A stretch of DNA of 17,810 bases, taken from Candidatus Eiseniibacteriota bacterium (lineage in GTDB: Bacteria > Eisenbacteria > RBG-16-71-46 > SZUA-252). The DNA is taken from NCBI GenBank assembly GCA_016880395.1, contig JAEHDN010000124.1, positions 1-17,810 on the forward strand. The letters are read 5' to 3'. The notes under the pieces were generated by a model. It saw nothing but the letters and a program-made list of their open reading frames with translations. It was not told the origin of the DNA and ran no database searches. Shown piece by piece: positions 13,698 to 17,810 of this stretch. Within the stretch, counting starts at the first letter, position 1; the number at the start of each line of letters is the position of its first letter. Both the position numbers and the translations under genes were made by a program.

Positions 13698-15593
13698 ATG
13701 CAAGTCACGAAGCGATACTCAGATCCGAGGTGCCCCGTGCCTCTCACCAGCACGGCCGAAACGAGCGATATCCTCGGGAGGCAACAGGTTCGGCTGCTGC
13801 ACGCGACCGCGATCGCCCTTGCCGAGGCGATCGACGCCCAGGAAACCCTCGACGTGCTCGTACGTCAGATCGCACAGCTCGGCGGGTTCCGGCTCGGGCA
13901 GGCCTTCCTGGTGAGCCCGGACCAGCGCCAGCTTACCTGGTGCGCCGCCTGGCACGAGGGCTCACCGGAGATGGCTGCTTTCGTGGATCTGAGCCGGCAG
14001 CTCGATCTGGCGAAGACGCGATCCCTGCCCGGCGCCGTCCTCCTCGACAAGACCCCCTACATCCGCGACGACCTGAACTCACCACTCGATGCCGCGCGTC
14101 GCGATGAAGCCGTGGCGGCAGGACTCTACGCCGCACTCGCGGTGCCGGTCCTCGCGAGAGGCAACTTGGTGGCCGTGCTGGAGTTTCACCGCCCGGAGCC
14201 CATCTCGCCCGACGGGAACGCCGCGATTCTCGCCGAGGTCCTGGCGACGCACTTCGGCACCGCAGTTGTCCTCCGCGCCGCCGAGGCGGAGCGGGAGCGC
14301 CTCGCCTGTGAGGAGCGCTCGGGACGCACCCAGCTCGAGGCTCTCTCGCGGCGGCTCCTGTCGGTCCGCGAGAGTGAGCGGCGGGAGATCTCACGCGATC
14401 TCCACGACGAGGTGGGGCAGGTCGTCACGGCGCTCAAGCTCTCTCTCGAGACGGCGGGCCATCGCATGGAGTCGACCAAGGCCGCGCTCGTGACGCTCAT
14501 GAAGCAGATTCGGAATCTCTCGACGAAGTGCCGGCCGCCGATGCTCGATGACCTCGGGCTCGTGCCCACGCTCGAGTGGCACTTCCAGCAGTACACGGCC
14601 CAGACGGGTGTTCGCGTCCGATTTCGCCGCCTGGGCACGTGCGGGCGCTATCACCCCGATCTGGAGATCGCGCTCTACCGCACCGTCCAGGAGGCACTCA
14701 CCAACGTGGCGCGCCACGCCAGGGTCCCGGCCGCACGCGTCGTTCTCTGCGTCGAGCCGGATCGTATCGGCCTACGCATCCGCGATCGGGGGACGAGCTT
14801 CGATCCGGGGCGCGTCCGGCAAGGCTCCACGGGCATCACCGGTATGCAAGAGCGGCTCCGGCCGTTTCTCGGGAAGCTCACCATTCAATCCGAGCGGGGA
14901 CGTGGGACCGCCGTGACGGCCCGTGTCCCGGCCATCAACCATGAGGTACGAACCATGACCGACCCAATCACGGTGGTCGTCGCCGACGACCACAAAATCG
15001 TGCGCGAAGCGCTGAAGAGTCTGCTCGGGAGCGAGTCCTTCCAGGTCGTTGGCGAGGCTGGCGACGGTCTCGAGGCGGTGGCCGTGACCGAGCGGGTGAA
15101 GCCGAACGTGCTGCTCCTCGACGTCGCGATGCCGGGTCTCGGCGGAATGGACGTGGTCAAGCAGGTGGTCAAGCGCGTGCCGCGAACGCAGGTACTCATG
15201 CTGTCCATGCACGCGGCGGACGCGTACGTGAACAGCTCGATCAAGAATGGCGCGGCCGGCTACGCCCTGAAGGACATCGACGCGGCGGAGCTGTTCCACG
15301 CGATCCGGGAGGTCGCGGCGGGGAGGCGCTATCTGAGCGCGCCACTCGAGGAGAGCGGCGTCGCGGAGGGCGAGCTCAACGATCCATACGAGACCCTGAC
15401 GATGCGCGAGCGCGAGGTGCTCCACCTCGCAGCCGAGGGCCTGACCAGCGCCCAGATCGCCGACCGGCTATCGATCAGCCCGAGGACGGCCGAGACCCAC
15501 CGGGCGAATTCTCTCCGGAAGCTCGGAATTCGCGGCCAGACCGAGCTGGTTCGCTACGCGATCGGCCGCGGCATCCTGACGGCTCCCGCCTGA
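13698..15593 (+). CDS. GAF sensor histidine kinase fused to a NarL/LuxR-type response regulator
   Basis: 631 residues in one uninterrupted frame. A GAF domain (~35-195) precedes a HisKA_3 dimerisation region with phospho-acceptor His236 in SRDLHDEVGQ. The HATPase_c domain (~320-412) has the N box (Asn336, QEALTNVARHA), DRG at 363-365 and GSTGITGMQERL. From Met420 a full response regulator follows: acidic pair D430-D431, phospho-acceptor D475 (LLLDVAMPG), S503, K525, and a LuxR helix-turn-helix at ~566-620 (LTMREREVLHLAAEGLTSAQ). There are no membrane segments, so the sensor is cytoplasmic. These are normally two genes; here only ~8 residues join them. GAGGAG at 13686-13691 sets the start. The 3' end overlaps ada, on the other strand, by 40 bp. 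Confidence 0.92.
   Translation: MQVTKRYSDPRCPVPLTSTAETSDILGRQQVRLLHATAIALAEAIDAQETLDVLVRQIAQLGGFRLGQAFLVSPDQRQLTWCAAWHEGSPEMAAFVDLSRQLDLAKTRSLPGAVLLDKTPYIRDDLNSPLDAARRDEAVAAGLYAALAVPVLARGNLVAVLEFHRPEPISPDGNAAILAEVLATHFGTAVVLRAAEAERERLACEERSGRTQLEALSRRLLSVRESERREISRDLHDEVGQVVTALKLSLETAGHRMESTKAALVTLMKQIRNLSTKCRPPMLDDLGLVPTLEWHFQQYTAQTGVRVRFRRLGTCGRYHPDLEIALYRTVQEALTNVARHARVPAARVVLCVEPDRIGLRIRDRGTSFDPGRVRQGSTGITGMQERLRPFLGKLTIQSERGRGTAVTARVPAINHEVRTMTDPITVVVADDHKIVREALKSLLGSESFQVVGEAGDGLEAVAVTERVKPNVLLLDVAMPGLGGMDVVKQVVKRVPRTQVLMLSMHAADAYVNSSIKNGAAGYALKDIDAAELFHAIREVAAGRRYLSAPLEESGVAEGELNDPYETLTMREREVLHLAAEGLTSAQIADRLSISPRTAETHRANSLRKLGIRGQTELVRYAIGRGILTAPA
14943..14946 (+). promoter_or_regulatory. 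Internal ribosome site ahead of the response-regulator half
   Basis: GAGG is spaced eight nucleotides from the in-frame ATG at 14955, which is exactly where a stand-alone NarL-type regulator (212 residues, to 15593) would begin. It suggests either leftover two-gene structure or additional production of the free regulator. Confidence 0.5.
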
Positions 15594-16666
15594 CGGCGCC
15601 GCCGGGCCCGTGACCCGGACTCCCGGCGCTCGGTCTCGAGGATCCGCTCCTTGACGGGGAGCCCGTACGCGAACCCGCCGAGTCCGCCATCCTCGCGCAC
15701 GACGCGGTGGCAGGGAATCAGGATCGCCACCGGATTCGTGGCGCATGCTCGTCCGACCGCCCTCGCTGCCCGTGGCTTTCCAATCGACCGAGCGACCTCG
15801 CGGTAGGACTTGGTCTCGCCGTAAGGGATGGCCCGGAGCGCCTCCCACACCTTCCACTGGAACGCGGTCCCCCGCACATCGAGCGGAAGATCGATCCGCG
15901 GCTCGCGTCCGCCGAGATGTCTGGCCAGACGCTCGATCCACGAGGCCAGGCCGGCACGGTCGCGCCGCAGGGTCGCCTCGGGGAATTCCCGCCTGAGTGC
16001 CCGCTCCATCGCCCCGGCCGGCTCACCGATCCGGACGCTGCACACGCCCCGGTCGGTCGCGGCCACCATCACGCGCCCGATCGGTGTGCGCGCGATCGCG
16101 TATCGGATGACCGCGCCGCGGCCGCCGGCACGGTAGGCGCCCGGCGTCATGCCGAGACGCGAGGAGGACCGTTCGTAGAGTCTGCTGCTCGAGCCGTAGC
16201 CCGCTTCGTAGAGCGCCATGGTGACCGGTTCCTTTCGTTGGAGCCGCTGCTTGAGGCGTCCGAGCCGGAGCGCCTCGGCGTACTGCCGCGGGGACACGCC
16301 GGTCGCCCGCTTGAAGGTGCGCTGGAGATGGTGGGGACTCATGCCGAGATCGCGCGCGAGGTCCGCGAGCGTGACGCGCTCGTCCCGGTTTTCCTCGAGA
16401 TACCGGGTCACGCGCGGCACGAGGGTCGCCGCGGTGTCGGGACGGCGTTCGTCGCGCGGGCGGCAGCGGCGGCAGGCGCGAAAGCCGGCCCGCTCGGCCT
16501 CGTCGGGCCCAGGGTAGAACCGGACGTTCTCGGGACGAGGGTGGCGCGCCGGGCAGGACGGCCTGCAGTAGATACCCGTCGTGAGGACCGCCGTGACGAA
16601 GGTCCCGTCCCGGCTCGCGTCGCGCGCGAGCACCGCCTTCCAGCGCCTGTCGTCAATGGATCTCAT
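15554..16666 (-). CDS. ada: Bifunctional Ada: alkyl-DNA repair methyltransferase and transcriptional activator
   Basis: 370 residues with the complete Ada layout. The N-terminal zinc methyl-phosphotriester domain has Cys34, Cys38, Cys65 and Cys68 (GIYCRPSCPARHPRPENVRF, then FRACRRCRP); Cys34 would accept the methyl group. An AraC-type helix-turn-helix region follows at ~85-180 (LADLARDLGMSPHHLQRTFK). The C-terminal O6-methylguanine methyltransferase has the active Cys319 in IPCHRV and the PYGETKSYREVA motif. When methylated at the N-terminal Cys, Ada activates repair genes, usually including itself. The ATG matches the family start but lacks a clear ribosome site. The Arg-rich last ~20 residues overlap the kinase-regulator gene in antisense. 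Stop TAG. I found no convincing Ada box in the 75-nt upstream spacer. Confidence 0.95.
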   Translation of the reverse strand: MRSIDDRRWKAVLARDASRDGTFVTAVLTTGIYCRPSCPARHPRPENVRFYPGPDEAERAGFRACRRCRPRDERRPDTAATLVPRVTRYLEENRDERVTLADLARDLGMSPHHLQRTFKRATGVSPRQYAEALRLGRLKQRLQRKEPVTMALYEAGYGSSSRLYERSSSRLGMTPGAYRAGGRGAVIRYAIARTPIGRVMVAATDRGVCSVRIGEPAGAMERALRREFPEATLRRDRAGLASWIERLARHLGGREPRIDLPLDVRGTAFQWKVWEALRAIPYGETKSYREVARSIGKPRAARAVGRACATNPVAILIPCHRVVREDGGLGGFAYGLPVKERILETERRESGSRARRRRQAGAVRMPRPIA

Positions 16667-16723
16667 GGGAAGAAGACTACCGGCGGGAGCGGTGGGCCGC
16701 TATCCGATCCTTGCGGCCGATAT

Positions 16724-16740
16724 CCCTCCCTCGAGGAGGG
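16724..16740 (-). terminator. Small hairpin after the CoA-binding gene
   Basis: CCCTCC (16724-16729) pairs with GGAGGG (16735-16740) around a 5-nt loop, one base beyond the CoA-binding gene's stop on the minus strand. There is no T-run. It may weakly separate this gene from ada downstream. Confidence 0.35.
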
Positions 16741-16741
16741 C

Positions 16742-17176
16742 TCAGGAGGCGGGGCGATACCGGGACGTGTAGACCCCGAGGCAGCGGTCCATCACCACAC
16801 GGATCCCGGCCGCCTCGAGGCGGGCCGCAGCCCCGTCATGGCGGATCCCGGTCTGCATCCAGACGACCGCGGGTCTGCGTTCCTCGGGCAGGGCGAGGAT
16901 CTCCTCGGCGTGCGCCTCGATCGCGCCCGGCCGCCGGAAGAGGTCCACGATGTCGACCCGCTCCGGGACCGCTCCGATCGTGGGGTAGACGGTCTCGCCG
17001 AGCACCTTGGCGATCGTGGGGTGGACCGGAACGATCCGGAGCCCGCGATCCTGGAGCAGCTTCGGGATGGAGTGGGCCGGGGCCATCGGGTCGGAGTCGT
17101 CCTTGATCCCGATCACGGCCACGCGCTTGGCACTGCGCACGATCGCGGCGAGCTCCTCCTCGTTCTCGACGGGCAT
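16742..17176 (-). CDS. CoA-binding domain protein (YccU-like)
   Basis: 144 residues, one Rossmann-like CoA_binding_2 domain. Family features are AKRVAVIGIKDD near residue 16, the HSIPKLLQDRGLRIVPVHP stretch, VDIVDLFRRP, VVWMQTGIRHDGAA and the terminal VVMDRCLGV. Proteins of this group resemble the CoA-ligase nucleotide-binding domain and bind CoA, but no reaction is established for the stand-alone form. It lies upstream of ada on the same strand with a 75-nt gap and is divergent from the DinB-family gene; the 75-nt divergent spacer must hold promoters for both, but I cannot place them. Confidence 0.9.
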   Translation of the reverse strand: MPVENEEELAAIVRSAKRVAVIGIKDDSDPMAPAHSIPKLLQDRGLRIVPVHPTIAKVLGETVYPTIGAVPERVDIVDLFRRPGAIEAHAEEILALPEERRPAVVWMQTGIRHDGAAARLEAAGIRVVMDRCLGVYTSRYRPAS

Positions 17177-17251
17177 GATGGCGCGATCGTACCCGGGCTA
17201 TGGGCGACGGACAAGGGCGGTGCTACCCTGTCCGCGAGGAGGGATCGTTCC

Positions 17252-17764
17252 ATGGCCGACACGCAGACGCACGCCGTTCAAGACATCCGGGAGCATCTCG
17301 AGCGTTTCCGGGCCGTGACGCTGCAGACGCTCGAGTGGGTGCCGGAGGACCGCCTCCGGTGGAGTCCGCAGGAAGGGCTGCGTCCCTTCGACGAGCAGTT
17401 CCTCCATCTCGCGCGCACGGAGGAGTACCACGTGCGCGGGCTCCTGCTCGGCGACTGGAGCCGGGAGCGATACTTCACGCGACCTTCTCCGCTCACGAAG
17501 GAGGCGCTCCGCCGCGTGCTGAACGAGACGCGCACGGTCACGCTCGACGCGCTCGACCATCTCGACCCTTCGCGCCTCGACGAGCAGGTGACGGTTCCCG
17601 AGGTGCCGGTGCCCTGGACACTCCGTGGATGGCTCTGGTACCTGGTGGAGCACGAGGTCCATCACAAGGCACAGTTGGCGCTCTATCTGCGGCTCGTCGG
17701 GGTGATACCTCCGTTCTTCGCGCTGGCGTTCCCGCCCGGGGTGCGCCCCGACGTGCGAGGCTGA
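17252..17764 (+). CDS. DinB-family protein (four-helix metal-binding fold)
   Basis: 170 residues, a complete DinB/YfiT-like four-helix bundle. Candidate metal ligands are His52 (EQFLHLARTEEYH) and His134/His138 in the last helix (YLVEHEVHHKAQLALYLR). Several families of this fold are thiol-dependent transferases (bacillithiol- or mycothiol-dependent); which thiol, if any, is used here cannot be told. The name comes from a damage-inducible Bacillus gene and is not the DNA polymerase. ATG 17252 has GAGGAGGG at 17236-17243, eight nucleotides upstream. Nearby ada gives a loose stress-response context. The 46 nt after its stop show nothing firm. Confidence 0.9.
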   Translation: MADTQTHAVQDIREHLERFRAVTLQTLEWVPEDRLRWSPQEGLRPFDEQFLHLARTEEYHVRGLLLGDWSRERYFTRPSPLTKEALRRVLNETRTVTLDALDHLDPSRLDEQVTVPEVPVPWTLRGWLWYLVEHEVHHKAQLALYLRLVGVIPPFFALAFPPGVRPDVRG

Positions 17765-17810
17765 CCCCCACCATCGTGCGGGGCAAGGGAGAGGGGTAGG
17801 AAGGACCAGA

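Overview
This is a GC-rich, gene-dense bacterial window. The organism looks like a diderm: there is a DUF481 outer-membrane-type protein, a lipoprotein signal, and Sec-exported TPR and cyclophilin proteins. No gene fixes the taxonomy. A guess of a high-GC uncultivated lineage (Eisenbacteria- or Gemmatimonadota-like) is inference only. I see no tRNA, rRNA, CRISPR array, transposase or phage gene.

Layout. 1-422 is the 3' end of comM. It converges on a DUF481 gene (minus strand), whose last codons including the stop are tandemly duplicated. 1616-4823 is an ECF42-type regulatory module: an intergenic promoter-like site, two YCII/DGPF genes, an ECF sigma factor with a C-terminal TPR extension, and a 5'-3' exonuclease coupled to it by an ATGA overlap. 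5001-5586 holds two small proteins of unknown function, one charged and disordered and one membrane-associated, separated by three tandem stem-loops. 5632-5828 is a frameshifted remnant of a response-regulator receiver domain that no intact reading frame shows. 5985-9025 is an export-linked operon of two TPR proteins and a periplasmic cyclophilin, closed by an intrinsic terminator. 9167-13552 is a tRNA-thiolation cluster: cysteine desulfurase, mnmA and a YyaL/DUF255 thioredoxin-fold protein. The mnmA gene is split by an in-frame TAG. 13698-15593 encodes a histidine kinase and a NarL-type response regulator as one polypeptide. The tail of ada overlaps its 3' end on the opposite strand. ada and a CoA-binding protein gene follow on the minus strand, then a DinB-family gene on the plus strand.

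How the parts connect. The desulfurase would supply sulfur to MnmA for 2-thiouridine-34. The ECF factor probably transcribes its own DGPF genes, because the spacer upstream of the first one carries TGTCGA, 17 nt, CGTC, the hexamer and core I recall for ECF42 promoters. The most unusual items are the mnmA amber codon at an otherwise near-invariant motif, the kinase-regulator fusion that keeps an internal ribosome site, the promoter match of the ECF42 module, and the decayed receiver fragment.
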